Notes: a model not told the origin generated them from the letters alone. Shown: positions 26,785 to 35,683, counted from the first letter of the stretch. The stretch is DNA of 64,000 bases from Labilibaculum euxinicum (GCF_009795715.1 NZ_WTCR01000013.1:62001-126000), one strand, 5' to 3'. A program made the numbers and translations.

Positions 26785-27792
26785 CTACAATCTTTTTATA
26801 TCGTAAACCGGCACATTTACTTTATCCTGCAATGCACTTTTCAACTCATCCGAATTCAATCGGTATCCATCAGGCGAAACAGGATTAATTGTAATCGCCA
26901 ACAAATTGGTTTTATTTAAAACCTGTATTCTTCCGCCTCGCTTTACAAAAGCATAATAGGTTTCAGGATTTGCAAATACTCTTGTAAAATCCCTGACAAT
27001 CAGCTTTATTTCAGATATCTGCTTCTGATTTTTCAAGAATTCTAAAAACTGATCGGTTACAGCGCCACTCACAAAAAAGCTATTGCCATACTGAAAAAGC
27101 TTATCTTTTTCTTTTTTAATCAGCAAAACAGAACTAATTCCAGTATCCTGAAACTTGCCTTCCGAATCGATTGCCCAAATGCCATTATCTACTTCAGATA
27201 ATTGAGCTTTCAAATTCATTTCAATTTCCGGCAACTGAATCAAATCATACACATATTTAGTCTTATAAACCAATTGCGTAATATTTGCCGAAAGAGCTGC
27301 TCCTGTCGCCAAAATCATGGCCTCGGTTACAGCTGGCGAACCTATACTTTTGCGGGATAAAGCACCATCAACAATGCACAGCTCTACTCCTTTATTTTTT
27401 AAATCAGCAATTAACTCCTTAATGGAATGATTGCTAACGGGTCCCGACAAAAGAACCTTACCCTTGCTTAAAACTTTTGCGCTTACCAACCGACCTAAAC
27501 TTGTTGATTGACGGGATACATCTATCACTTCAGATATCAGCTTTCGCTGTTTGTAATGCAATTCCGAAGTCACAAAAATCATCCCTTCACTAAGCTCTAT
27601 TTCGGGCTTATTTGTTTGTGTAACCTGATCACAGCTTTCGCCATCAATACCAATTGAAGTCAGAGCTATTTGTTTACGGCTGTCCCTAAGCCGGGACAGC
27701 ACGTAATTCAAACACTCGGTCTTCCCGGTATTTTTCTCAAGTCCTACAATCGAAAGACTCTTATAATTTTCTATGTCGTTAAGAAACGGCAT
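26785..27792 (-). CDS. kamB: P-loop protein, probable aminomutase reactivase subunit KamB
   Basis: The 335-residue protein has a Walker A-like motif near the start (SIVGLEKNTGKTECLNYVL, motif at 17-25) and GKVLLSGPVSN and CIVDGALSRKSIGSPAVTEA further on, which could form the rest of a nucleotide site. No membrane segment or signal is seen. It overlaps the kamA gene by 14 bases and precedes kamC by two, so the three are translated together. By position it matches the KamB component of lysine fermentation clusters, thought to act with KamC in reactivating the B12 enzyme. The activity is inferred; the P-loop is visible. Confidence 0.7.
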   Translation of the reverse strand: MPFLNDIENYKSLSIVGLEKNTGKTECLNYVLSRLRDSRKQIALTSIGIDGESCDQVTQTNKPEIELSEGMIFVTSELHYKQRKLISEVIDVSRQSTSLGRLVSAKVLSKGKVLLSGPVSNHSIKELIADLKNKGVELCIVDGALSRKSIGSPAVTEAMILATGAALSANITQLVYKTKYVYDLIQLPEIEMNLKAQLSEVDNGIWAIDSEGKFQDTGISSVLLIKKEKDKLFQYGNSFFVSGAVTDQFLEFLKNQKQISEIKLIVRDFTRVFANPETYYAFVKRGGRIQVLNKTNLLAITINPVSPDGYRLNSDELKSALQDKVNVPVYDIKRL

Positions 27793-29041
27793 CTATTTTT
27801 TTATTTCTGTCTTTTCTAGCCAAATGATCTGGTTCTATTGATAATCTATCTCCATTTAAAAGAGATGCAACCCCTTCGTGTTTCTCATTCATCGTACAAT
27901 CAGGACAAGTGCATTTATTATCGTAATGAGAAGGTTCAGTATAAGTTGTAATCACTCCTTCAAAATTTCTCATTACCACTTTTCCAGGACTCTGAGAAAT
28001 TACATACTGAGGCATCACCGGAGTTTTTCCTCCTCCTCCCGGAGCATCAACTACAAAAGTTGGCACCGCAAAACCAGAAGTATGCCCCCGAAGATTTTCA
28101 ATGATCTCAATTCCCTTAGAAACCGGAGTTCTGAAATGCTCCAATCCCATCGAAAGATCACACTGATAAATATAATACGGACGAACCCTGTTCATTACAA
28201 GGTTGTGCATCAACTTTTTCATGATGTGAACACAATCATTCACCCCTTTTAAAAGTACCGATTGGTTTCCTAAAGGAATCCCTGCATTTGCCATGCGAGC
28301 CAATGCATTTTTAGAATCCTCAGTCATCTCGTCGGAGTGATTAAAATGAGTATTCAGCCAAATTGGATGATATTTACTCAACATTTTCACCAAATTATCC
28401 GTAATACGTTGTGGCAAAACAACAGGAGTACGTGTTCCTATACGAATAATCTCAACATGAGGAATAGCTCGCAAACGGCTGATAATATATTCTAATTTAT
28501 CATCGCTGATCAACAAAGCATCCCCACCCGAAAGAACTACATCTCTTATCTGCGACGTATTTGCGATGTACTCAATTGCTTTCTCGATATTATCCTGAGG
28601 AGTTGAAGCATCAGACTGTCCGGCAAAACGACGGCGGGTACAATGACGGCAATACATCGAACACATATCAGTTATCAGAAACAAAACACGATCCGGATAA
28701 CGGTGAGTTAAACCAGGAACAGGAGAATCTTCATCCTCATGCAATGGATCCAAAAGATCTGCCGGAGAATGATATACTTCTGCGGCTGTTGGAATTGCCT
28801 GCTTACGAACCGGACAATTTGGGTTATTCTGATCAATTAGAGTCATGTAATATGGAGTAATAGCCATACGCAATGATGCCAATGATCTGCGAACTCCTTC
28901 TTCTTCCTCTTCAGTCAAACTAATGTATTTCTTTAACTGATCCAATGTTTCAATACGGTTACGCACCTGCCATTTCCAGTCATTCCACTGAATATCGGTT
29001 ACCTCAGGAAACATTTCTCTGCGTCTGTCGTTGTTAGTCAT
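27779..29041 (-). CDS. kamA: L-lysine 2,3-aminomutase (radical SAM, PLP)
   Basis: The 420-residue protein has the radical SAM cluster CxxxCxxC at Cys127, Cys131 and Cys134 (DMCSMYCRHCTRRRF), the glycine-rich SGGDALL, and the PLP lysine Lys339 in PGGGGKTPVMP. The C-terminal CTCPDC, with Cys270, gives the zinc site of true lysine 2,3-aminomutases and helps set it apart from EpmB-type enzymes, which are shorter. It starts the pathway by turning L-lysine into L-beta-lysine. Its ATG shares one base with the kdd stop (TAATG type overlap), so it is coupled to kdd upstream. Confidence 0.97.
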   Translation of the reverse strand: MTNNDRRREMFPEVTDIQWNDWKWQVRNRIETLDQLKKYISLTEEEEEGVRRSLASLRMAITPYYMTLIDQNNPNCPVRKQAIPTAAEVYHSPADLLDPLHEDEDSPVPGLTHRYPDRVLFLITDMCSMYCRHCTRRRFAGQSDASTPQDNIEKAIEYIANTSQIRDVVLSGGDALLISDDKLEYIISRLRAIPHVEIIRIGTRTPVVLPQRITDNLVKMLSKYHPIWLNTHFNHSDEMTEDSKNALARMANAGIPLGNQSVLLKGVNDCVHIMKKLMHNLVMNRVRPYYIYQCDLSMGLEHFRTPVSKGIEIIENLRGHTSGFAVPTFVVDAPGGGGKTPVMPQYVISQSPGKVVMRNFEGVITTYTEPSHYDNKCTCPDCTMNEKHEGVASLLNGDRLSIEPDHLARKDRNKKIDAVS

Positions 29042-30075
29042 TACACGTATAATTTTTCGAACAATTCTCTAATTCCTTTTGAATTTCTGATAATATCTAA
29101 TGTTAGGTCGGCATGTCCAATTGCATAACCATTCCCAACAATCATATCAACATCTTTACCCACACCCTCTGCTCCAAGAGCTGCTTTACTAAACGATGTG
29201 GCCATTGAGAAGAAGTAAACGCATCCTCTGTCTTTGGTAATTAAAATAGATGACATTTCTGTAGACGCAACATTTACATTGTTGATTACTACATCGCATC
29301 CTTCCTCACCAGTTATTTCGGTTACTCGTGTGTAAACATCCATTACATCTGTTGCATCACCAACCAAAACATCAGTAGCCAAACCAAGATTTTTAATGCG
29401 CTGTGCATTTTCTTTCGAATACTCCACAACAATCACTTTTCCTTTTGGCCCAACCTTCTGCATTGCCTGATAGCAGCAAAGCACACCCGATTTTCCACCA
29501 CCACCGATAATACAAACCGTGTCGCCTTCTTTCACCAAACGATCTACCTGAGCAGGAGCACCTGCAACATCAAGAGCTGCCAAAGCCAATTTCTCAGGCA
29601 AGTCTGTTGGAAGAACTGCATACAAACCACTCGCAAAAAGAATCGCCTGAGCGTCTACATCAACCTGATCGTTAGACAAATTAATATTTGTAATCTTTTC
29701 GATATTAAGAGGAGTTAATGATAAAGAAACCAATGTGGCTATCTTATCACCAACTTTTAAATCCTGATTTGGGAAATTAGGACCAACCGCCTTAACTGTT
29801 CCAATCAACATTCCACCAGAACCCGTTACCGGATTTTGCATTTTACCGCGTTCAGCAACAATAGAAAGAATCATTTCTTCCATTTTTGCTTTATCAGCAT
29901 CACAAGCGCCCTTAATCTGAGTAAAACTTGCCGAATCAATATTCAATGTTTGAACATCAATTAAAACCTCATTGTCGTAAACCGACATGTTGTTATCCAA
30001 CTTTTGAGCTGGTTGTGGAAGAGTACCTTTTGGTTCAAGTACTCTGTGTGTTCCGTATTTATTTCCTTTGTTCAT
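29041..30075 (-). CDS. kdd: L-erythro-3,5-diaminohexanoate dehydrogenase
   Basis: The 344-residue protein begins with the typical NKGNKYGTHRVLEPKGTLPQ. It has an alcohol dehydrogenase-like fold with a Rossmann motif VCIIGGGGKSGVLCCYQA (about 187-204) and KVIVVEYSKENAQRIKNLGL. It oxidatively deaminates 3,5-diaminohexanoate to 5-amino-3-oxohexanoate with NAD(P)+, the third step of the pathway. It sits between kce and kamA; a 75-base spacer with repeats separates it from kce. Nothing suggests loss of function. Confidence 0.95.
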   Translation of the reverse strand: MNKGNKYGTHRVLEPKGTLPQPAQKLDNNMSVYDNEVLIDVQTLNIDSASFTQIKGACDADKAKMEEMILSIVAERGKMQNPVTGSGGMLIGTVKAVGPNFPNQDLKVGDKIATLVSLSLTPLNIEKITNINLSNDQVDVDAQAILFASGLYAVLPTDLPEKLALAALDVAGAPAQVDRLVKEGDTVCIIGGGGKSGVLCCYQAMQKVGPKGKVIVVEYSKENAQRIKNLGLATDVLVGDATDVMDVYTRVTEITGEEGCDVVINNVNVASTEMSSILITKDRGCVYFFSMATSFSKAALGAEGVGKDVDMIVGNGYAIGHADLTLDIIRNSKGIRELFEKLYV

Positions 30076-30080
30076 TTCCT

Positions 30081-30112
30081 ATTATTAGATTTGAGATTTG
30101 AGATTTGAGACA
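30081..30112. repeat. Tandem ATTTGAGATTTGAG repeats in the kce-kdd spacer
   Basis: TTAGATTTGAGATTTGAGAT and TTGAGACATGAGA stand in tandem. The 7-base unit GAGATTT is repeated three times. It is related to the ATGAGATTT repeats in two other spacers of the operon, but a matching right arm is weak here. Confidence 0.5.
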
Positions 30113-30150
30113 TGAGAAAAAGACTCCTGCTCAACTTCCTTGATCTAATC

Positions 30151-30975
30151 TTATTTTTGCTTTAACCCTAAAATTTCCCGAGCTTCGGCTGGTGTTGCAA
30201 TCCCGCGGCCTAATTCCTTCGCCAAACGAACTACTTTCTCAACCAACTGACCATTCGACTCAGCCACAACTCCTCTCGAAATCATTGTATTGTCTTCAAA
30301 TCCTACACGAACATGCCCCCCATCAATAATGGCCGCAGTGGCCAATGGGAATTCAAAACGACCAACACCAGCAACCGTATAAGTTGCATCGGCAGGAATG
30401 CTTTCCCGTAAGAAAACGAAGTCGCGAAGAGTACCCGAAATTCCTCCATTCACTCCCATTACAAAATCGAAGTGCATCGGCGATTTAATAAACCCTTTTT
30501 TGTGAAGACGAAGTGCCATATCAATCATCGATTTATCGAACACTTCCAATTCTGGTTTAATACCTCTCTCAATCATTCTCTCACCAAAATACTTAATGGT
30601 GTTTTCAGTATTCTCGAAGATTTCATCGCCGCCAAAATTCAAAGTACCGCAATCTAAAGTTGCCATTTCAGGATTCAACTCTGTTGGTTGCAGTCTTTCA
30701 TCGTTGGTCATACCTACAGCACCACCAGTAGATGGCTGAATAATTACATCAGGATATTTCGCATGAATCGCATCCATCACCATTTTAAAACGGCTCTTAT
30801 CTTGGGTAGGAGTTCCATCATCAGTTCTCACATGAAGATGAATTATACTTGCTCCAGCCTCATAAGCCAAACCTGCTTCGCGCACGCATTCTTCGATAGT
30901 GTAAGGAACATTTGGATTGTGCTCTTTGGTAACTTCTGCGCCACAAATGGCTGCTGTGATGATCAGTTTTTCCAT
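30151..30975 (-). CDS. kce: 3-keto-5-aminohexanoate cleavage enzyme (BKACE family)
   Basis: The 274-residue protein has the zinc-binding His pair at His46 and His48 in GASIIHLHVRTDDGTP, as in the known Kce, and the family motifs IIQPSTGG and DCGTLNFGGDE. SIPADATYTVAGVGRFEFP and GGHVRVGFEDN lie at the expected places near the C-terminus. It condenses acetyl-CoA with 5-amino-3-oxohexanoate and releases acetoacetate and 3-aminobutyryl-CoA. It lies nine bases after kal. The neighbours make the Kce function firm among the many BKACE activities. Confidence 0.96.
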   Translation of the reverse strand: MEKLIITAAICGAEVTKEHNPNVPYTIEECVREAGLAYEAGASIIHLHVRTDDGTPTQDKSRFKMVMDAIHAKYPDVIIQPSTGGAVGMTNDERLQPTELNPEMATLDCGTLNFGGDEIFENTENTIKYFGERMIERGIKPELEVFDKSMIDMALRLHKKGFIKSPMHFDFVMGVNGGISGTLRDFVFLRESIPADATYTVAGVGRFEFPLATAAIIDGGHVRVGFEDNTMISRGVVAESNGQLVEKVVRLAKELGRGIATPAEAREILGLKQK

Positions 30976-30984
30976 GGCTTATAA

Positions 30985-31368
30985 TTATTTACGTTGAGAT
31001 TTCTTAGGAGTAACACATGTTCCGACAGCTCTGCAAACTACAACTGGCTCTTCTAAAAAATCAGCTGCCGATTCAGAAATATCTGTTCTTGGCACAATTA
31101 CTTTGCGGGCCTCGAAAGTCATTTTACGGCTTGAGTTGCCTTCTTTTATAATTTCGCCAACTGCTTCGATGTAATCACCTGCATAAACAGGAGCTAAAAA
31201 TTCAATACTTTCGTATCCTGCAAACAATCCTTCATCACCATCGCGACGGATTAATAATTCTGTTGCTACGTCACCAAATAACTGAAGCATTTTTGCTCCA
31301 TCAACCAAATTTCCACCATAATGAGCGTCATGAGAACTCATGCGCATTCTTATCATTGCCTTTTCCAT
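30985..31368 (-). CDS. kal: 3-aminobutyryl-CoA ammonia lyase (hotdog fold)
   Basis: The 127-residue protein matches the length and start of Kal ([20 protein letters not shown], with [18 protein letters not shown] next). The hotdog-fold helix segment and [17 protein letters not shown] follow. It removes ammonia from L-3-aminobutyryl-CoA to give crotonyl-CoA, which the downstream dehydrogenase then reduces. It is second in the operon, 13 bases after the CoA-transferase alpha gene and nine before kce. Confidence 0.93.
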   Translation of the reverse strand: MEKAMIRMRMSSHDAHYGGNLVDGAKMLQLFGDVATELLIRRDGDEGLFAGYESIEFLAPVYAGDYIEAVGEIIKEGNSSRKMTFEARKVIVPRTDISESAADFLEEPVVVCRAVGTCVTPKKSQRK

Positions 31369-31381
31369 TTGTCTATATTAG

Positions 31382-32029
31382 TTAGTTGTTTACAATAAAA
31401 TCTACAAAAATAGATGGAGTTTTTACCTCTTCCGGCTTCAGTGTTCCAGCCTCTACCATCTGCTTAGCTTCTACAATTACCAAATCGGCAGCAGTAGCCA
31501 TTAATGGATTAAAATTCTGAGTGGTTCCTCTATAAGTAAGATTACCCTGAGTATCAGAAATGCTTGCTCCAATCAAGGCAACATCTGCCCGCAAAGGTTT
31601 CTCAAGCAAAAACTCTTTTCCATCAACAGTTATAATCTCCTTACCTTCGGCAACCATGGTTCCCAAACCTGTTGGAGTAAGAACTCCACCTAACCCAGCT
31701 CCACCAGAACGAACGCGCTCAGCCAAAGTACCCTGAGGACTAAATTCCACTTCTATTTCTCCATTATTCATTTGCTCAATCGTAGCAGGATTTGTTCCAA
31801 TATGAGAAGTAATCACCTTAACAACCTGTCTGTTGGCAATCAATTTTCCCAAACCTTTATCAGCAAAAGCAGTATCATTACAAATGATAGTTAAATTTTT
31901 AACATTGGAAGAAACGACCTGATCGATCATATTATTTGCTGTTCCAACCGAAAGAAATCCTCCGATCATGATGGTCATTCCATCCTGCAATTTGGCAACT
32001 GCTTCTTTAATTGAGATTATCTTGTTCAT
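31382..32029 (-). CDS. atoD: Acetoacetate/butyrate CoA-transferase alpha subunit
   Basis: The 215-residue protein has the subunit A signatures DGMTIMIGGFLSVGTANNMI (about 16-35) and IEVEFSPQGTLAERVRSGGAGLGGVLTPTG-type sequence (about 95-123), including the SPQGTLAERVR motif. It is the first gene of the lysine fermentation operon and works with AtoA, encoded 9 kb downstream. The pair moves CoA between butyryl-CoA and acetoacetate, saving the thioester energy. The ATG at 32029 is the first in frame after a good -7 promoter element at 32106-32113. Confidence 0.93.
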   Translation of the reverse strand: MNKIISIKEAVAKLQDGMTIMIGGFLSVGTANNMIDQVVSSNVKNLTIICNDTAFADKGLGKLIANRQVVKVITSHIGTNPATIEQMNNGEIEVEFSPQGTLAERVRSGGAGLGGVLTPTGLGTMVAEGKEIITVDGKEFLLEKPLRADVALIGASISDTQGNLTYRGTTQNFNPLMATAADLVIVEAKQMVEAGTLKPEEVKTPSIFVDFIVNN

Positions 32030-32105
32030 CGAAAATTTGTTTTTACATTTTGCTTAAAAACTCTGAATTCTTAATAATACAGTAGTTTTAAATCTATTTT
32101 CGAAA

Positions 32106-32113
32106 CAAAGATA
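32106..32113 (-). promoter_or_regulatory. -7 element of the lysine fermentation operon
   Basis: On the minus strand it reads TATCTTTG, an exact TAnnTTTG match, about 77 bases before the atoD start. The -33 part is weak. Confidence 0.55.
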
Positions 32114-32321
32114 ATTTTTTAGTTTATTGATGAAAACGATTGCAGAACTCCGTATCAAGACCCATTCTAAATGGCACAAATATGAAACTCTTCAGTCTTT
32201 TTATTCATTCTAAACAAGCTTGCAGAAAGGTTCAAAAAGGCTATTTTTGACTATTTTAATGTTATTATTTTAACATTAGTGTTAATTTTAATCGCACGCT
32301 ATACAAACTATCACATCAAAA

Positions 32322-32374
32322 ACATGTCATACAACATGCGCCTTTTCATTCATTGACACACATGTTTTACAACA
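32322..32374. promoter_or_regulatory. Direct repeat ACATGTnnTACAACA, possible regulator site
   Basis: Two 15-base copies agree at 13 positions and start 38 bases apart, about 210-260 bases upstream of the operon promoter candidate. Their role is inferred only from position. Confidence 0.3.
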
Positions 32375-32629
32375 CCATTTAATGTTTTAACGGTTTTTCA
32401 CAAAAAATCTTCAAATCTTAATGCTTACAACTCTACAATCAATTAAATTAAAAGTAAAATCTGCCTATTTAAAGTAACAGCTATTAAAATTATTTTTGGG
32501 AGAATCCGAACTTTGCCACAAACTAATTTGTTTGTTTTTTAACAAATGCGCAAGAAACCATACCTTATTTGGTTTCCATCTGTATTTATTAGGAATACAG
32601 AGCGTTAAGAAATTACAATTTCAGGGAAA

Positions 32630-33067
32630 CTATGCTTGTTTGAATATTCTCACTTGTCTGAAGCCCAAAACCAGCAATGCCACCAATTTTACAACTTCCA
32701 TAAGCACGTATATGTGGTGAATTGAATTTTTCTCAGGCACCATTCCCATAATAATTAACTGTGCATGCTGATTTAATTCAGGGAGCAAATATCCCGACTG
32801 AGCAACTACAAAGGTGAAAATCGTTAAGCCGGTAAGCACAACAACTTTATCGGTATAATTGATAAACACATAAACCAAAAGCATTGCTGAAAAGATGCGC
32901 TCAATCATATTTAAAGCACCAAATACATGAACTCCCACATCCAATCCTGTTGGCAGGTCGAGCGACACAGCCCGAAACTTAACCCAGGCTTCCATAAAGC
33001 TAATCGCCAATAAAAACCCTACCCAAACGAAGGAAAGCACAAATCCGTATTTTGCTATTTTAGTCAT
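32630..33067 (-). CDS. Small integral membrane protein of unknown function
   Basis: The 145-residue protein shows four hydrophobic segments (about 8-27, 48-70, 73-93 and 116-138), with a short loop containing LPELNQHAQLII between the third and fourth. It has no recognised domain or catalytic motif. The start MTKIAKYGFVLSFVW gives a first membrane helix without a cleavable signal, so an inner-membrane location is likely. It stands alone between the lysine operon and the zinc peptidase gene, in the same direction as both. A regulatory or transport role cannot be assigned. Confidence 0.65.
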   Translation of the reverse strand: MTKIAKYGFVLSFVWVGFLLAISFMEAWVKFRAVSLDLPTGLDVGVHVFGALNMIERIFSAMLLVYVFINYTDKVVVLTGLTIFTFVVAQSGYLLPELNQHAQLIIMGMVPEKNSIHHIYVLMEVVKLVALLVLGFRQVRIFKQA

Positions 33068-33422
33068 ATCTCTTTTTCTTATTTTGAAAGATTAAAAATA
33101 AGAAAAAGGATTCTAATTCTTTACTCTTTAGCAGAACTATTACAAACACTTGGAATCAATCGATACGGAAATAATACCAAATTAACATCAAAACATGCCT
33201 TATAAAATGTTTCTTTTCAGCTATATCTTCGTTAAAAAAGATGCAACGTAACATTGCTTTGCTTTACTTTTTTGCCTTGATACAGCTAAAATTAATTCAT
33301 TTTAATTAAAGTCTGTTTTGAAATTAAATTGATATAAGCAAAAAAGTCCTTTTACATCAGCCACTGAATTTTCTGATAGTAAAAGGACAATACTTTTTAA
33401 TTTTTTTCACTCATTTAAGAGT
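33068..33422. other. Intergenic region, 355 bases
   Basis: It contains the minus-strand terminator of the zinc peptidase gene at 33340-33388 and the upstream sequence of the small membrane-protein gene. No further gene or repeat was seen. Confidence 0.5.
33340..33388 (-). terminator. Terminator of the zinc peptidase gene
   Basis: GTCCTTTTAC (33346-33355) pairs with 33379-33388, and an inner ATCAG/CTGAT stem extends it. On the minus strand six T follow. Confidence 0.9.
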
Positions 33423-34163
33423 CTAATTCCTTCTTCCCATATAAATCATTACATAGTAAAGTAATGTTGCTAAGGAAGACAGAGCTGCAATAAAATAAGT
33501 ATATGCCGCCCATTTCAATGCATCAAAAGCACTTTTCTGTGTTTCATAGGTTGTAATACCTGATGTTTTCAACCAAACCAAGGCTCTTCGACTAGCATCC
33601 ACCTCTACAGGCAAGGTGATAATACTAAAAAGAGTAGTGCCGGCAAACAGTACTATCCCTGTCAAAAGTAGTTGAGGGAAAGTATTCACCATGACAATTC
33701 CAGCCAAAAGCAACCACTGTATCCAATTGGAACTAAAACTAACAATGGGTACCAAAGCCGATCGCATTTGCAGCCATGCATATGCTTCAGCATGTTGAAT
33801 TGCATGTCCGGTTTCATGCGCAGCTACTGACGCTGACGCTATACTTCTACCATAGTAAACATCCTTACTCAGATTAATGGTTTTATTTTCCGGATTGTAA
33901 TGATCAGATAACTGACCATCAACAGAACCGATCCGTACCCCTCTCACACCATGATCCCTCAACATCTGCTCAACCACCTCGCGTCCCGTCATACCATTTG
34001 CCGTAGGTATTTGAGAATACCTTTTAAATCTTGCTTTTAATTGACTACTCACCAGCCAGCTCAACAAAGTAAAAGCAATAAATATGATCCAAATTCCTCC
34101 CATTACAATTCCTCCAATTAATTTAACAGACATTTTAGATAAAAAACTCAAATTCTCTGCCAA
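33423..34163 (-). CDS. Membrane zinc metallopeptidase, YugP-like
   Basis: The 246-residue protein carries the zinc motif HETGH in VAAHETGHAIQHAEAYAW (about 112-130), typical of the YugP/neutral zinc metallopeptidase family. A hydrophobic helix is present near the N-terminus (GGIVMGGIWIIFIAFTLLSW, about 16-36) and two or more in the C-terminal half (about 145-185 and 222-243). PVEVDASRRALVWL between them is a family signature. It lacks a signal peptide, so it is an inner-membrane protein. Its substrates are unknown. The gene is monocistronic, with its own terminator. Confidence 0.88.
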   Translation of the reverse strand: MAENLSFLSKMSVKLIGGIVMGGIWIIFIAFTLLSWLVSSQLKARFKRYSQIPTANGMTGREVVEQMLRDHGVRGVRIGSVDGQLSDHYNPENKTINLSKDVYYGRSIASASVAAHETGHAIQHAEAYAWLQMRSALVPIVSFSSNWIQWLLLAGIVMVNTFPQLLLTGIVLFAGTTLFSIITLPVEVDASRRALVWLKTSGITTYETQKSAFDALKWAAYTYFIAALSSLATLLYYVMIYMGRRN

Positions 34164-34350
34164 GATTGATTCAAATACATTTCATGTCGATTTGACAGTT
34201 ATTGCAGCACCTTAATTAAGAGCCATCCTCCCCAAACACAGCTAGATAGTACACCTATTCACAAATGTAAATATTTGAATTTCAAGGGAGTTAAACATCA
34301 ATAAAAACAAAAAGCAGGTACCATTTCCTAGACATTCCATATAATTTGCT

Positions 34351-34358
34351 TATTTTTG
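34351..34358 (+). promoter_or_regulatory. -7 element before the acyltransferase gene
   Basis: TATTTTTG fits TAnnTTTG and lies 29 bases before the ATG at 34388. The -33 part is not evident. Confidence 0.45.
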
Positions 34359-34387
34359 CCTTTCCTTAAAACAAAAAGAACCAAGCA

Positions 34388-35551
34388 ATGTTCACTGACT
34401 CAGATTTTGATGCTATTCGACCATATAACGATTCCGAAGTTGTAGAAACCATCGGACGTTTAATAAAAGAAGAAGCTTTTATTCGATTCTCACAACAGTT
34501 ATTTCCAGGATTTTCGAAAGAGATGATTGTGAAAGCATTGGGAGAAGTAAAAACAATAAAGGAATTTCAGAGCAACTTCATTGTACGACTGGCACAACAC
34601 ATTATTGACCACACCACCAAAGGAATAACCATTGACGGACTGGAAAATCTTGATCCAAAAGAAAGTTATTTATTTATTTCGGATCATAGAGATATCATTT
34701 TGGATTCAGCCTTACTTAACGTGATGCTTTACAACAATGGTTTTGAAACAACTGAAATCGCTATTGGCAGTAATCTTTTAATTCAACCGTGGATAGCCGA
34801 TTTAGTTAAACTAAACAAAAGCTTCGTTGTACAAAGAAACGTAACTGTTCGTCAGATGCTTACCAGCTCTAAGCAATTATCATCTTACATACAGTATGCA
34901 TTAAACACTAAAAAATCATCTATTTGGATAGCGCAACGAGAAGGACGCACCAAAGATGGTGATGACAGAACTCAGCAAAGTTTGTTGAAAATGCTGCAAA
35001 TGAGTGGAGATGTTACTTTCTCTGAGCACTTTAAAAGCTTACGAATTGTTCCTGTTGCCATTTCATACGAATACGAGCCATGCGATGCAATGAAAACCTT
35101 AGAAGTATACAAAAAAGAAACCGAAGAAGGTTTTAAGAAAACTCCTAAGGACGATTTACGAAGCATGATCAAAGGAATGGTTAATGAAAAAGGCCGCGTT
35201 AATTTTGTTATCGGAAAACCGATCTCTGCAATGCTCGATGTTATTGAAGAAATGGATGACAGCAGAGATAAATTCAAAGCTCTTGCTGATTTGATTGACT
35301 ACAGAATACACAAGAACTACAAACTTTGGCCTGACAATTACATTGCCTACGATATCGTGAACCAAACGGATGAGTTCGCGGATAAATATACATCTGAAGA
35401 AAAAGATCTTTTCTTAAAGCACATGGAAAAGAAAATTAATCCGGATGAAGGAAATCTAGAAAGATTAAATCATATATTCCTGGAAATCTATGCGAATCCT
35501 GTAAAAAACAGATTGGAATTAAAAAAACCGGATTTTATCCCTGAAAAATAA
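34388..35551 (+). CDS. PlsB/PlsC-type acyltransferase
   Basis: The 387-residue protein has the acyltransferase HxxxxD motif as SDHRDIILDSALL (about residues 98-110) and, further on, WIAQREGRTKDGDDRTQ, which matches the phosphate-binding block of glycerol-phosphate acyltransferases. It has no signal peptide or clear membrane segment. Members of this group in Bacteroidota acylate glycerol-3-phosphate or lysophosphatidate in phospholipid synthesis, but the acceptor cannot be told from the sequence. The C-terminal 100 residues are outside the catalytic domain. It is transcribed alone and has a strong terminator. Confidence 0.85.
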   Translation: MFTDSDFDAIRPYNDSEVVETIGRLIKEEAFIRFSQQLFPGFSKEMIVKALGEVKTIKEFQSNFIVRLAQHIIDHTTKGITIDGLENLDPKESYLFISDHRDIILDSALLNVMLYNNGFETTEIAIGSNLLIQPWIADLVKLNKSFVVQRNVTVRQMLTSSKQLSSYIQYALNTKKSSIWIAQREGRTKDGDDRTQQSLLKMLQMSGDVTFSEHFKSLRIVPVAISYEYEPCDAMKTLEVYKKETEEGFKKTPKDDLRSMIKGMVNEKGRVNFVIGKPISAMLDVIEEMDDSRDKFKALADLIDYRIHKNYKLWPDNYIAYDIVNQTDEFADKYTSEEKDLFLKHMEKKINPDEGNLERLNHIFLEIYANPVKNRLELKKPDFIPEK

Positions 35552-35557
35552 AATACT

Positions 35558-35588
35558 ATGGCTTTCTCAGGAAGGCCATTTTTTTTTG
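35558..35588 (+). terminator. Terminator of the acyltransferase gene
   Basis: ATGGCTTTC (35558-35566) pairs with GAAGGCCAT (35571-35579) with a TCAG loop; nine T follow. Confidence 0.9.
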
Positions 35589-35683
35589 AACTGATTTTTT
35601 AATAATTTCATTCTATAAATAAAATTCATCTGGAATAAATACTCAGCAACTCATCTATTAAGATTCGCTAAAATTAAAAACAC

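Larger units (their letters stand above)
32030..32629. other. Upstream region of the lysine fermentation operon
   Basis: No gene is seen in these 600 bases. It holds a promoter candidate for the operon (32106-32113), a 16-base palindrome TTAACATTAGTGTTAA (32270-32285) and a direct repeat of ACATGTnnTACAACA (32322-32336 and 32360-32374). No cobalamin or lysine riboswitch could be recognised. The part nearest 32629 lies just after the membrane-protein gene and shows no clear terminator. Confidence 0.5.

Noticed and set aside
32030-32629. Cobalamin or lysine riboswitch before the lysine operon
   Set aside because: No B12-box or lysine-riboswitch core could be recognised by eye; a covariance-model search would settle it.
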